From Stigmatella aurantiaca (GTDB lineage: Bacteria; Myxococcota; Myxococcia; Myxococcales; Myxococcaceae): a stretch of DNA of 64,000 nucleotides. Under the pieces are notes generated by a model, which had not been told where the DNA came from, searched no databases, and saw nothing but the letters and a program-made list of their open reading frames with translations. This document shows positions 35,113 through 44,195 of this stretch, piece after piece; within the stretch, counting starts at the first letter, position 1; the number at the start of each line of letters is the position of its first letter. Where the stretch lies: contig NZ_FOAP01000006.1 of NCBI RefSeq assembly GCF_900109545.1, positions 62,001 to 126,000 of the forward strand, given 5' to 3'. The position numbers and the translations under genes are program-made.

Positions 35113-37098
35113 TCAGGGCAGCTTCACCGGGTTGGCGAAGTACTCCTGGACGCGGGTGATCCAGTAGTAGCCATCGGTGGGCAGGGCCTCAGGGTAGGCA
35201 CCCGGTTGCGGAATGCCACGGGTGCTCTGCCCCACGCCGGCGCCCATGAGAATGGCCACCACCCCGGCGTTGGCCGCCTCCTGCATGTGCGAGCCCCAGG
35301 TGACGGTGTTGCCGCTCACGGTGACCTTGGGGTCCTTCCACTCGTTCTTCGAGAAGTAGGCCAGCCGGTTGCCCGAGAGCGTGAGCGTGTCGCCGAAGAA
35401 GTACGGCGAGGCCGACTCCTCGTAGCGCTGCACGGTGTTGTCCAGGAGCGGGAACGTGCCCGAGGGGTTGTAGACCGTGGGGCTGCTGCGCGTGGTGCCG
35501 TTGATGTGCCCGGCGGGAATCTGCCAGAGCACCACGGGCAGCGAGAGCGTGTCCTTGAGGGAGCGGACGAACAGCAGGTAGTTGTTCCAGAGGTCCGCGT
35601 TCCAGAACCAGATGGAGGTGGCCGGATCATTCGGGTTGGCCCCGCCCGCGCCCGCGCCATCCAGGCCGTACTTGTCGATGGAGATGAACTCGGCGCCGCC
35701 GTACTTCACGCCCGCCTTCAGCGCGAAGCCCGCGTTGGCCCGGGCGTTCTCCTGGATGCGCGTCTTGCCCGCCTCGAAGCCGAACACCTCGGTCGAGTGC
35801 ATGATGCCCGTGCCCGGCGCGCCGGGGGCGGCCCACAGGTTGAGCTGCCAGCCCAGGAACGCCCTCGGGGTGTGCTTGCGCAGGGCGTGGTTGATGCTCT
35901 GCACGAGGCCCGTCACCGTGTTGGGGAAGTCTGGGTCCACGCCGCGCTGGAGCACGCCCGAGTCATAGGCGGCATGGGTGGCGGCGGGCATCCTCGACGG
36001 GTCCCCGCCGTACTGCGCGGCGTACTGCTGCTGGAGGTAGCCCAGGGTGTCGGGCTCGATGACGTAGCCGATGCGGCCCGTGCCCATGATGGACGTGGCG
36101 GTCTGCCCCACGTCGCGCAGCCCCTGGAAGTACTGGGAGAGGAAGCCGGCGTTCTGGAGGTTGGCCCACAGGGACGCGGGGCTGTCGGAGTTCCCGCCAA
36201 TCCCGTACACCACGAAGATGGGCGTCATGCCCTGCTCCTTGCTCTTCGTGGCCAGGCGGGTGGCGCGGCTGTGCCACTCGCTGAACTGCACGCCGCCGTT
36301 GAGGTACAGGTAGCCGTAGTCGAGCCGCTTGCCCGCCGGGAACTGCGGGTTCACCTTGTTGAAGAAGCCATCGGTGCCCGTGAAGGGCTCGTACACGGTG
36401 CCCACCGCGACATGGCTGGGGTGCCAAGAGCCACCGGGGTTGGTGTCCTGCGCCGTCGTCACGGACAGGGCGGCGCTGGCCACGCCCACGTTGCCCACGC
36501 CATCGCGCGCCTTGACCGTGTAGCTGTACTGCGTCGAGGGCGAGAGGATGCCGTCCGTGTAGACCAGCGCCGAGGTGGTGCCCACCTGCGTCCCATTGCG
36601 GAACACGAGGTAGGCGGCGATGCCCACGTTGTCGCTGGCCGCGTTCCAGGCCAGGGACACCTGGGTGCTCGTCACCCCGGTGGCGCGCAGGCCCAGCACC
36701 TGCGAGGGCGGACTTATGTCGGTGCCGCCATCCGTCCCGCCGTCGGTGCCCCCGTCCGTGCCACCATCCGTGCCACTGCCGGAGCAGGCGCCCACCAGCT
36801 TGTACCAGCCGCTGGCGGTTCCCCAGACGGGGTCCGCGGTCCAGATGGCCACCAGCGCCTCGTAGAGGCTGCCCTGGTACACCACCCGGTCTCCCGGGTT
36901 GTAGATGGTGCTGGCGTTCCACGCAGGCACGCCCGTGCAGCTCACCAGCGCCGCCGGCGCCGTGGCCGTCAGCCCCTCCTCGAACGAGGCCTCCTCCAGG
37001 GACGGGCCCACCTGGCAAGCCGCGGAGGACAGGACCCACAGGGCCAGCAGGCCCATCCGCGCCACGGCTTTCCGATTACAAAAGAACATTCCAGCCAT
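35113..37098 (-). CDS. CBM5/12-FnIII lipoprotein with an uncharacterised C-terminal catalytic-like domain
   Basis: 661 residues. Lipobox SAAC is followed by a CBM5/12 chitin-binding module (WNASTIYNPGDRVVYQGSLYEA, ASGWYKL). Five short TDGG repeats (DNA at 36719-36778) form a flexible linker, then an FnIII domain. The last 400 residues look like a TIM-barrel glycosidase: GTVYEPFTGTDGFF, PIFVVYGIGG, GYVIEPDTLGYLQ, FISIDKYGLDG, VVLWQIPAGHING and a C-terminal GVVAILMGAG. Acidic residues in EPDTL and SIDKYGLD are candidate catalytic groups. I cannot place it in a named GH family. It is first in the chitinase operon, so a chitin- or chitosan-directed activity is likely. ATGs at 37098 and 37089 are both possible. 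Confidence 0.75.
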   Translation of the reverse strand: MAGMFFCNRKAVARMGLLALWVLSSAACQVGPSLEEASFEEGLTATAPAALVSCTGVPAWNASTIYNPGDRVVYQGSLYEALVAIWTADPVWGTASGWYKLVGACSGSGTDGGTDGGTDGGTDGGTDISPPSQVLGLRATGVTSTQVSLAWNAASDNVGIAAYLVFRNGTQVGTTSALVYTDGILSPSTQYSYTVKARDGVGNVGVASAALSVTTAQDTNPGGSWHPSHVAVGTVYEPFTGTDGFFNKVNPQFPAGKRLDYGYLYLNGGVQFSEWHSRATRLATKSKEQGMTPIFVVYGIGGNSDSPASLWANLQNAGFLSQYFQGLRDVGQTATSIMGTGRIGYVIEPDTLGYLQQQYAAQYGGDPSRMPAATHAAYDSGVLQRGVDPDFPNTVTGLVQSINHALRKHTPRAFLGWQLNLWAAPGAPGTGIMHSTEVFGFEAGKTRIQENARANAGFALKAGVKYGGAEFISIDKYGLDGAGAGGANPNDPATSIWFWNADLWNNYLLFVRSLKDTLSLPVVLWQIPAGHINGTTRSSPTVYNPSGTFPLLDNTVQRYEESASPYFFGDTLTLSGNRLAYFSKNEWKDPKVTVSGNTVTWGSHMQEAANAGVVAILMGAGVGQSTRGIPQPGAYPEALPTDGYYWITRVQEYFANPVKLP

Positions 37099-37102
37099 CC
37101 TC

Positions 37103-37116
37103 TGTCACAAGTGACA
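37103..37116. promoter_or_regulatory. 14-bp palindrome just before the chitinase operon
   Basis: TGTCAC-AA-GTGACA is a perfect inverted repeat 4 bp upstream of the first ATG of the chitinase operon. It could be an operator or could hide the ribosome-binding site. It does not match the nag operators. Confidence 0.35.
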
Positions 37117-37220
37117 TCCACTCCGGCAAACCCATCCGGGAACGCGAAACACCTGACTAGAGAGGAGAGCCTTTTTTTTCGGGTCAACCCGTGTAGACAG
37201 CCCACCCAGAGGGGCGCGGG

Positions 37221-39620
37221 TTAGAGCCGGACCTCCAGCCGCGTCCAGCCCGCCTCCACCTCCACGAGCAGAACGTCCTCCACGTAACGGTGCTCGCGCG
37301 CCCCCAACACCTCCTTCGGCTCGGTGAGGGCGTACAGGCACAGCGTCTCGGTCTCCCGGGCGGAGGGCAGCGCGCCTTCCGTGGTCCGCTCGAGCACGAA
37401 CCGGTCCGCGGTCCCCTCCCCCACCAGCCGCGTCCGCCGCGAGGCACCGTAGCCCTCGCCGGCGTCCTCATACAGGTGGGCCTCCACGCGCGGGGCCGCA
37501 TGGATGTGCCAGGTGAGGTGGGCCCAGTTGGCGGAGGTGGTGTGCAGCGCGGGCTCCGTCAGGGCCAGGGCGCCGCCCGCCCGCAGCCACATGGGCACCG
37601 TGCGCAGCGGCGCCTCGGCGAGCACATGCTGCCGGCCCTCCCGCACCCCGCCCGCGGAGAGCCCCAGGTCGAAGAAGGGCAGCCACCGGCCCTCGGGCAG
37701 GTACACGTGCCGGTGCGAGCGCCCCTGGCGAATCACGGGGGCCACCAGCAGCTCCCGGCCCAGCAGGAAGGCGTCATCCATGCGCAGCGCCTCCTGGTCG
37801 TCCGGCGCGTACATGACGAGCGGGCGCATCGCGGGCAGTCCCTCCTGGGAGGCCTCGTACATCAGCGTGTAGAGCGTGGGCAGGAGCCGGTAGCGCCGCT
37901 CCAGCCACTCCCGGGTGATGGACAGGTAGGGCTCCCCGAAGCGCCAGGGCTCCTGGTAGGGGGTGCCCTTCGCGGAGTGGTTGCGCAGCAGGGGGTAGAA
38001 GGCGCCCAGCTGCGTCCACCGCACGAGCATCTCCCCGGTGGCACGGCCCAGGAAGCCCGGCACATCCGCCCCGCTGAAGGCAACGCCCGACAGGCCCAGG
38101 CCCAGCAGCATGGCGATGGACAGCTCCAGGTGCGCCCAGTAGCTGGAGTTGTCGCCCGTCCAGACCGCCGCGTAGCGCTGGATGCCGGCCGCGCCCGCGC
38201 GCGTCAGCAGGAAGGGGCGCCGCTCAGGCGCAAGCTCGCGCAGGCCCTCGTAGGCGGCCCGGGCCATGCCCAGCGCATACACGTTGTGGACCTCCAGGTG
38301 GCGCCGGTCCCCGTGCCGGGCGTCATGGGGCAACGTGGGCCCCTCCACCTTGCCCAGGTCCGCCGCGGGCGCCGAGTTGATGGGGAACGTCTCGTTGCCA
38401 TTGATGAGCCGGAAGCAGGCCGGCTCGTTCATGTCGTTCCAGAAGCCCGCGACGCCCGTCTCCACGAAGGCCCGGTGCAGCTGGCCCCACCACGTGCGCA
38501 CCGGCTCCCGGGTGAAGTCCGGGAAGGCGGCGGGCTTGGGCCACACCTCGCCGAGCAGCACGCTGCCCCGGTCGTTGCGCACCAGGTAGTCGCCCGCGAG
38601 CGCCTCGTCATAGACGCGGTAGCCGGGCTCGGCCTTCACCGCCGGATCAATGATGGTGACGAGCTTCACGCCCTGCGCGGCGGCCTCGCCCGCCAGGCCC
38701 GCCGGGTCCGGGTAGCGCGAGCGGTCCCACGTCCAGACCTTGTAGCCCTCCATGTAGTCGATATCGAGGTACACGCAGTCCAGCGGCAGCTGGTGGGCGC
38801 GGTAGTCGCGGATGACGGAGCGGATCTCCCGGGCGTTCTCGTAGCCCCAGCGCGACTGCTGGACGCCCAGGCTCCAGAGCGGGGGCAGCGGGGGCCGGCC
38901 CGTGAGCGCGGTGTAGCGCCGCAGCACGTCCGCGGGCAGGGGCCCGGCGAACAGATAGGCGTCCAGCTCCGGGCCCGCGGACTCCCAGCGCACGCGCGTG
39001 GGGTCCTCCGCGGCCACGTCCACCTCCAGCCGCCAGGACTCATCGAGGAAGAAGCCCCAGGCGGTGCCGCCGCGCAGTCCCATGCTGAAGGGGATGGACT
39101 GGTAGAGCGGATCCGTGTCCGGGTGGTGCGGCACGACGTCGGTGTTCCAGAAGACGAAGTGCATGCCCCGCTTGTCGAGCGTGCCCACCTTCTCGCCGAA
39201 GCCGAGCCACGCCTCATCGGGCGGCGCATGCAGGCTGAGCCGGGAGCGGTACCGGTTGACGGGATAGTCGGGCATCGTCTCGCCCGAGAAGCCTTCGCAC
39301 CGGGCCAGCTCCCGGCCCCCGGGCTCCCGCAGCACCCACGTGCCCTGCTCCGGACGGACTTCCAGCGACAGCCCCTCGGCCTGCACCACCGTGAGGCCGG
39401 CCGCCTTGTCCTGGCGGACGGAGAGCGGAAGCTCCGCATGCGCCACGACGGACCAGGAGTGCTTGGCGGCCAGCTCCCGGGCGGCCATCGAGGAGTGGCC
39501 CGGAGAGGGGATGTGCCGCACCCGGAGCACGCCCGGCAGGGGGCTGCGGATCTCCAGCGCGGCGCTGGCGCCCCAGAAGGTGACGCGGGTGGGTTCGAGG
39601 GACAAGTCGTTGAAGCGCAT
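37221..39620 (-). CDS. Cytosolic GH31 alpha-glucosidase
   Basis: 799 residues with no signal peptide. An N-terminal galactose-mutarotase-like domain is followed by a GH31 (alpha/beta)8 barrel: YLDIDYMEGYKVWTWD, the nucleophile Asp396 in WNDMNEP, the acid/base Asp490 in WTGDNSS, and FSGADVPGF. A proximal and distal beta domain ends the protein. WNDMNEP is the classic alpha-glucosidase signature, unlike the WWLDW form in the GH31 at the window start. It probably hydrolyses maltose, malto-oligosaccharides or related alpha-glucosides in the cytosol. The gene stands alone between the chitinase operon and two small envelope genes. Confidence 0.92.
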   Translation of the reverse strand: MRFNDLSLEPTRVTFWGASAALEIRSPLPGVLRVRHIPSPGHSSMAARELAAKHSWSVVAHAELPLSVRQDKAAGLTVVQAEGLSLEVRPEQGTWVLREPGGRELARCEGFSGETMPDYPVNRYRSRLSLHAPPDEAWLGFGEKVGTLDKRGMHFVFWNTDVVPHHPDTDPLYQSIPFSMGLRGGTAWGFFLDESWRLEVDVAAEDPTRVRWESAGPELDAYLFAGPLPADVLRRYTALTGRPPLPPLWSLGVQQSRWGYENAREIRSVIRDYRAHQLPLDCVYLDIDYMEGYKVWTWDRSRYPDPAGLAGEAAAQGVKLVTIIDPAVKAEPGYRVYDEALAGDYLVRNDRGSVLLGEVWPKPAAFPDFTREPVRTWWGQLHRAFVETGVAGFWNDMNEPACFRLINGNETFPINSAPAADLGKVEGPTLPHDARHGDRRHLEVHNVYALGMARAAYEGLRELAPERRPFLLTRAGAAGIQRYAAVWTGDNSSYWAHLELSIAMLLGLGLSGVAFSGADVPGFLGRATGEMLVRWTQLGAFYPLLRNHSAKGTPYQEPWRFGEPYLSITREWLERRYRLLPTLYTLMYEASQEGLPAMRPLVMYAPDDQEALRMDDAFLLGRELLVAPVIRQGRSHRHVYLPEGRWLPFFDLGLSAGGVREGRQHVLAEAPLRTVPMWLRAGGALALTEPALHTTSANWAHLTWHIHAAPRVEAHLYEDAGEGYGASRRTRLVGEGTADRFVLERTTEGALPSARETETLCLYALTEPKEVLGAREHRYVEDVLLVEVEAGWTRLEVRL

Positions 39621-39675
39621 GGGGCCGGCAGCCTATGCGCTCCCCCCACCCGCTCATAAGAAACAGGAGGCCGGG

Positions 39676-40086
39676 CTACGGCGACGTGGCCCACGACAGG
39701 TGGAAGTGAACCTCCAGCGACGGGGACGTGTAATCGGCGGGCAGCCGGGGAAAGGGGGCGGCCTTCTTGACGGCATTCAGCGCGGCGGCGTCCCAGACCT
39801 TGGAGCCCGACTCCATCAAGAGCGCCGTGGAGATCAGCTTCCCATCCGAGGCGACCATGGCCTGGACAATCGCCTTCTTCCCGGGCCCCGGCGCATGCCG
39901 GGCACTCGGCTGCTTCCAGGTGCGGGCGACGCGGTCGAACACCTTCTTCTGATAGTCGGCGCTGTTCAGGTGCCCCTGGAAGAAGGTCTGGAGCTGCGAG
40001 TGGCCTCCCGCGGCCAGGGCAACGGGCCCCACCAGCAGCGCGGACAGCAGGACCAGCCAGAAGCGAAAGCGGGCATGAGGCTTCAC
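39676..40086 (-). CDS. Small exported protein with a TonB C-terminal-like domain
   Basis: 136 residues from a GTG at 40086, which has CCGGAG 8-10 nt upstream. A basic start and hydrophobic segment (FWLVLLSALLVGPVALAA) form a signal peptide. The mature part has the TonB-box-like fold pattern AIVQAMVASDGKLI, ESGSKVWDAAALNAVKKA and a final strand LEVHFHLSW, as in TonB C-terminal or TolA-III-like domains. It is too short and without a Pro-rich spacer to be a full TonB, so it is a free periplasmic domain of unknown partner. It lies 13 bp after the 40100-40348 gene, in one operon. Confidence 0.72.
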   Translation of the reverse strand: MKPHARFRFWLVLLSALLVGPVALAAGGHSQLQTFFQGHLNSADYQKKVFDRVARTWKQPSARHAPGPGKKAIVQAMVASDGKLISTALLMESGSKVWDAAALNAVKKAAPFPRLPADYTSPSLEVHFHLSWATSP

Positions 40087-40099
40087 GGCGGAGCTCCGG

Positions 40100-40348
40100 C
40101 TAGAGGTTGTTCCCGGTGTCGGTTCTGTTCGCCTCACGCCGCTCCTTCTGGGCCTGCTCACGCTCTTCCTTCACCTGCTGGGCGGAGCGGCACACGCGCC
40201 GGGGAATGTGGCTGCCCGTCACCGGCGTCTCTTCGCAGATGAGCTCTTTGCCCTGAGGCGCGGCGGCCGTGGTCTTCCGCTGGGGCTGTGAGCCGGCACA
40301 TGCCAGCAGAACCCCTGCCATTGCTCCCATCCACACAGTCGTTCTCAA
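40100..40348 (-). CDS. Small lipoprotein of a widespread proteobacterial family
   Basis: 82 residues from a TTG start at 40348 with GGGAG 8 nt upstream; the ATG at 40330 is an alternative. Lipobox LLAC is followed by ICEETPVTGSHIPRRVC and a charged helical tail (VKEEREQAQKERRE). The pattern I/V-C-x-x-E-x-V-T-G-S-x-I-x-x-x-x-C recurs in many small periplasmic proteins of gamma- and deltaproteobacteria; its function is not known to me. The two Cys may form a disulfide. Confidence 0.6.
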   Translation of the reverse strand: MRTTVWMGAMAGVLLACAGSQPQRKTTAAAPQGKELICEETPVTGSHIPRRVCRSAQQVKEEREQAQKERREANRTDTGNNL

Positions 40349-40742
40349 GCCGCAAACTCCCGTTGAGGCTTCGTCAGCCGGAGGCTCGAAGTGTACGCGA
40401 GATGAAATCCCCCCCTGCCCCTCTTTGCGCTCTGGCTTGCGCCCCCTCTCCTGCCTGCCCAGCCTGAGGGCGTGAGACTGGGGGGACGCCACGGCTCGAA
40501 TTCCCCCGGGATTTTTGAATAAATCCCACCTCTCAAAGTCCAAAGGCGGCCCCTAGAATCACAGGCTGGGCAGAAAATTAAACCTGGGCTTTATTTTCCT
40601 GATGAGTTTTGTGAAGTACAGCGGTAGAGTTCGTCTCGTGCTGGAACTGGCAGCGCATCGAGTTCACAGGCCACCGGAGGGTTCTTCCGCCCAGGTCCTG
40701 AGACTCGCCCCCTCGGTGGTCAATTCAACAAGGAGCAAGCCC
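40349..40742. other. 394-nt intergenic region between divergent genes
   Basis: No convincing gene. It is more A+T-rich around 40500-40620 and contains a hairpin at 40508-40527 (GGGATTT, 6-nt loop, AAATCCC). The last part before 40743 has AAGGAG as ribosome-binding site. I found no clear promoter boxes and checked for, but did not find, a c-di-GMP riboswitch core. Confidence 0.5.
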
Positions 40743-42008
40743 GTGAAGAACAAGTCCTTGGGTTGGTGGATGGTGCTGAGCCTCTCGGCGTCCGCGTGTG
40801 GCATGGAGGATATGTCGGAGCAGACGTCGCGGGATGGTGCCTCGCTCCAGCGCCCCTCCATCACCTCGGACAGGGCGAGTCCTCCGGCGGGCCAGGCCAC
40901 CTTCGGCGTCGAGGAGGAGGACTACGCTCCTCCTGAGAGCAGCATCGAGTCCTTCGCGTTCCCCGACGAGAATGGCAACTACGCCGGGGCGGTCGCCTTG
41001 AAGATCAGCGCGTCGGACGTGGGCACGGGCGTGAAGGAAATCCTCTACTACTTCGCCGGTGCCACGTCGGGGAGCGCCACGGTGAGCGGCGACACGGCCT
41101 ATCTGCCCCTCATCGAGAACCCGGGTCTGACGACCGTCATCTACTACGCGCGTGACAACGCCGGGAACCTCGAGGAGGCCAAGAGCCTCGACATCAACAT
41201 CGTGCTCGAGCAGCCGGGCGTGAGCTGTCTGCCGGTGCAGTTGGGCGAGTACAACCTCTTCGTCCTGGGCAACTACATGAACGGCCACGACGTGCAGGGC
41301 AAGGTGGCCGCGGGCGGCAACGTCACCCTGACCAGCTTCGCCGTGGGCGCGGGGCTCCCGTCCACCAACACGAACCATGTGCTGGTGGTGGGTGGAAACC
41401 TCAACATCAGCAACGGCGCCGTCTACGGCGACACCTACTACGGGGGCACCCTCACCAAGGCCCAGAACGCCACGATCCGCCGCGGCACCCTGACCCAGGG
41501 CACGCCCTTCAACTTCACCGCGCTGAGCGGGGACCTGCAGACGCTGTCCTCCCAGCTCGCCACCCAGCTGGAGCCCACCGCCGCCCCGCGCATCGAGCCC
41601 TGGGGCGGCCTGTACCTCAAGGGAAGCGATCCCAAGCTCAACGTCTTCGAGCTGAACGCCAGCATCTTCGCCTCCACCCGGTACATGGAGCTCGAGGCCC
41701 CGGCCGGCTCGCGCATCGTCGTGAACATCCGCGGCGCCTCCGCCTCGTTCTCCAACTTCAGCCAGCACAACTTCCGGGGCGGCATCGACCAGACGGGCAT
41801 CCTCTACAACTTCGTCGACGCCACGAAGATCAACGCCTCGTCCTTCGGGTTCTGGGGCACGGTGCTCGCGCCGCTGGCCGACATCACATTCAACAACGGC
41901 AGCTGGGATGGTGGCATCTACGCCAACTCGCTGACGGGCACCGCCGAGGGCCACATCAACCCGCTGAAGGACTTCGAGTTCTGCCAGGACGGGGAGAACC
42001 ACTACTAA
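40743..42008 (+). CDS. Choice-of-anchor A family surface lipoprotein
   Basis: 421 residues from a GTG at 40743, preceded by AGGAG; an ATG-started longer frame at 40602 lacks such a site. The lipobox SASAC ends the signal peptide. A short Ig-like domain (KISASDVGTGVKEILYYFAG) precedes the choice-of-anchor A domain: LGEYNLFVLGNYMNGHDVQGKVAAGG, VGGNLNISNGAVYG, a central YLKGSDPKLNVFEL and FWGTVLAPLADITFNNGSWDGGIYAN. The domain is a right-handed beta-solenoid-like fold common in Myxococcota, Gram-positives and others on the cell surface. Its function is not established; adhesion or matrix binding is suspected. Confidence 0.85.
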   Translation: MKNKSLGWWMVLSLSASACGMEDMSEQTSRDGASLQRPSITSDRASPPAGQATFGVEEEDYAPPESSIESFAFPDENGNYAGAVALKISASDVGTGVKEILYYFAGATSGSATVSGDTAYLPLIENPGLTTVIYYARDNAGNLEEAKSLDINIVLEQPGVSCLPVQLGEYNLFVLGNYMNGHDVQGKVAAGGNVTLTSFAVGAGLPSTNTNHVLVVGGNLNISNGAVYGDTYYGGTLTKAQNATIRRGTLTQGTPFNFTALSGDLQTLSSQLATQLEPTAAPRIEPWGGLYLKGSDPKLNVFELNASIFASTRYMELEAPAGSRIVVNIRGASASFSNFSQHNFRGGIDQTGILYNFVDATKINASSFGFWGTVLAPLADITFNNGSWDGGIYANSLTGTAEGHINPLKDFEFCQDGENHY

Positions 42009-42033
42009 AACCCGCGGCCCCCGCGTGAACGCT

Positions 42034-42069
42034 GGGCACTGGACTCCCTGGAGTCCGGTGCCCTTTTTT
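42034..42069 (+). terminator. Rho-independent terminator of the choice-of-anchor A gene
   Basis: A stem with arms GGGCACTGGACTCC and GGAGTCCGGTGCCC (one T-G pair) and a 2-nt loop is followed by TTTTTT. It starts 25 bp after the stop codon. Confidence 0.9.
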
Positions 42070-42149
42070 CATTTCCCCTTCCGGACGGCGCCGGGCAGAA
42101 CTCCCCCACGCCAGGTGTTGCTGGCGGCACTGTGCTGAAGGGGAAGCAG

Positions 42150-42923
42150 ATGCGTCGTGAGGTGCGGCTCACGGAAGTGGGACAAGGCCCGGGGCCCCGG
42201 GTGCTCCTCCTGCCTGGCCTGGGCGCCCGGGGGACAGGCTTCCAGGCCCTCGCAAACCAGCTCGCCCCCTCGGCCCGGCCCGTCCTCGTGGACTACCCCG
42301 AAGGCGCCCATGCCGCCTGCGGGGCCAAGGCACTCTCGGAGCAGGTGGCCCAGGCCGCGGGCCCGCTGGATGCGGTGGTGGCCAGCTCTTTTGGTGGGAT
42401 GGTGGCGGCGCACCTGGCCGTCTCGGGCAAGGTCCGGGGGGTGGCGTTCCTCGGCTCGTTCACCCGGCCCGAGCACCTGGGCCTCCGGGGAGGACTGCTC
42501 GCCCTGATGGGCCCCATCGCCGTGCTGGGGCGGCCGGGCCGGGCCGCGGCCTCCCTCGCCTCGTGGCGGCTCGTGTCCGGGGAACAGGTCGCCGAGGTGG
42601 TCCCCACCACGGCCCTGGAGCGAATCACCACCTTGCGCCGGGCCTTCGCCATCGGCACCGAGCCCCCGCCGGAGGACCTGCGCGGGCTCCCCATCTCGTG
42701 TGTGTGCCTCCAGGGTGACCGGGATGTGCTGGTCCCTCCGGCCACCCTGGAGCGGCTGGCCGCCTCACTGCCTCCCGGAACGCCCCGGCACCGGCTGCGT
42801 GGCGCCGGGCACGTTCCCTACTTCACCCACCCCGAGGCCTGTGCCCAGCTGCTCCAGCCCTGGCTCGCGGCGCTGGCCCCCGCCCCGTTTGCCCCGGAGA
42901 GGGACGCCGAGAACGCGGCCTGA
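42150..42923 (+). CDS. Alpha/beta hydrolase
   Basis: 257 residues from the ATG at 42150 with AAGGGG upstream; a GTG at 42132 is possible. The fold's elements are visible: LLLPGLGARGTGF (oxyanion hole), nucleophile Ser in ASSFGGMVAAH, acid Asp in QGDRDVLVP and base His in GAGHVPYFTHPE. Such small hydrolases act on esters or lactones; the substrate cannot be told. The gene is convergent with the P450 gene 22 bp away. Confidence 0.85.
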   Translation: MRREVRLTEVGQGPGPRVLLLPGLGARGTGFQALANQLAPSARPVLVDYPEGAHAACGAKALSEQVAQAAGPLDAVVASSFGGMVAAHLAVSGKVRGVAFLGSFTRPEHLGLRGGLLALMGPIAVLGRPGRAAASLASWRLVSGEQVAEVVPTTALERITTLRRAFAIGTEPPPEDLRGLPISCVCLQGDRDVLVPPATLERLAASLPPGTPRHRLRGAGHVPYFTHPEACAQLLQPWLAALAPAPFAPERDAENAA

Positions 42924-42944
42924 GCCGCCGGCAGGCCCCTTCCC

Positions 42945-44195
42945 TCAGGGACGCAGCCGGACCTCGAGGGAGTCCATCTTGCGGAGCACCGGGTGGGGCC
43001 CGAAGGTGGGCTGCCCCAGGAGCTCCATCCGCGGAAACCGGCGGATCAAGGTGCTCACGGCGAGCTGCACCTCGAGCCGCGCCAGGCTCGCCCCGATGCA
43101 GTAGTGCACCCCGTGGCCGAAGGCGATGCTCGCGTGGGTGTTCCGGCGCACGTCGAAGACGTCCGGGTGGGAGAACGTGTCCCCATCCCGCAGCGCGCTG
43201 CCCAGCATGAGCAGGACCATCTGCCCCTTCTTGAGGGTGACGCCCCCCAGCGGCACGTCTTCCAGGGCGTAGCGGGCCAGCCCCATCTTCCCGAAGTTGT
43301 CGAAGCGGAGCACCTCCTCGATGACGTTCCGGATGAGCTCGGGCTCGGCCTTCACCTGGGCGAACACCTCGGGCCGCTGCAGGAGGTTGAACACGGTGAA
43401 GCTGATCAGGTGGACGGTGGTCTCGAAGCCGCCCACGATGAGCGCCGCCACCAGGGAGAGCAGCTCCTGCTCGTTGAGCCGGTCCCCCTGCGCCTCGGTC
43501 CGGATGAGCGTGGTGAGGATGTCCTCCTCCAGCGGATTCCGGCGCCGATCCTCGACCGTCTCGCGCACCAGGCCCAGCCCCTCGATGATGTCGGGGCGCA
43601 TCGCCTCCAGCTCCCCGGCGGAGACGAGGCCTGGAAGGAAGTTTTTGATCATCGCCTCGGTGAAGCGCTGGAACAGCGCCTCGCGCCCCTGGGGAATCTT
43701 CAGCATCGCGCCGATGACCCGGGCCGGAATCAGATCCGCGATGTCCGTCACCACGTTGACGGAGGGGCCCCGGGCCGCCGCGGCATCGAGCACCTCGTCC
43801 ACGATGGCCTGAATCCCGGGCCGCAACCGCTCGATGGCCCGGGGCGTGAGGGCGGGGCTGATGAGCTTGCGCACCCGGGCGTGGTCCGCGCTGGCGAGCG
43901 CGAACAAGCCGTACCGGTTCAGCTCCTTGAGCTCCGGAATCTGGGCGGCGACGCCCAGCTCCGCGTCGAACTCCCACGCGGCCCGGTTGGCCGTGAACCG
44001 CTGCGTGTCCCGCAGCACGGCGATGACGTCCTCGTACCGGCTGAGCAGCCAGCCCCGCCCCTCTTCCCAGAAGGGAGGCGCCGGTTGGGCCCGCAGCTTC
44101 TCCAGCATGGGATAGGGGTTCGCGTCGAACTCCGGCGTGTAAGGGTTGAACACCGGGCCAGGCCGCGGCTCGCGCTTCACCGGATCAAAGGACAT
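42945..44195 (-). CDS. Cytochrome P450
   Basis: 416 residues, a typical soluble bacterial P450. The I-helix has VGGFETTVHL with the oxygen-activating acid/Thr pair, the K-helix EEVLR gives ExxR, and the heme loop FGHGVHYCIGASLAR places the heme-ligating Cys at residue 366. It would hydroxylate or otherwise oxidise a small hydrophobic substrate. The ferredoxin gene just upstream overlaps it by 11 bp and should supply electrons. No biosynthetic cluster is adjacent, so the substrate is unknown. Confidence 0.93.
   Translation of the reverse strand: MSFDPVKREPRPGPVFNPYTPEFDANPYPMLEKLRAQPAPPFWEEGRGWLLSRYEDVIAVLRDTQRFTANRAAWEFDAELGVAAQIPELKELNRYGLFALASADHARVRKLISPALTPRAIERLRPGIQAIVDEVLDAAAARGPSVNVVTDIADLIPARVIGAMLKIPQGREALFQRFTEAMIKNFLPGLVSAGELEAMRPDIIEGLGLVRETVEDRRRNPLEEDILTTLIRTEAQGDRLNEQELLSLVAALIVGGFETTVHLISFTVFNLLQRPEVFAQVKAEPELIRNVIEEVLRFDNFGKMGLARYALEDVPLGGVTLKKGQMVLLMLGSALRDGDTFSHPDVFDVRRNTHASIAFGHGVHYCIGASLARLEVQLAVSTLIRRFPRMELLGQPTFGPHPVLRKMDSLEVRLRP

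Noticed and set aside
37150-37185. Intrinsic terminator at the T8 run
   Set aside because: The T-run is on the plus strand, opposite to both flanking genes, and no stable stem precedes it.
39676-40086. Full TonB energy-transducing protein
   Set aside because: Only a signal peptide and the C-terminal domain are present; there is no Pro-rich spacer or ExbB/ExbD neighbour.
40349-40742. c-di-GMP (GEMM) riboswitch before the choice-of-anchor A gene
   Set aside because: The GEMM core sequences are not present.
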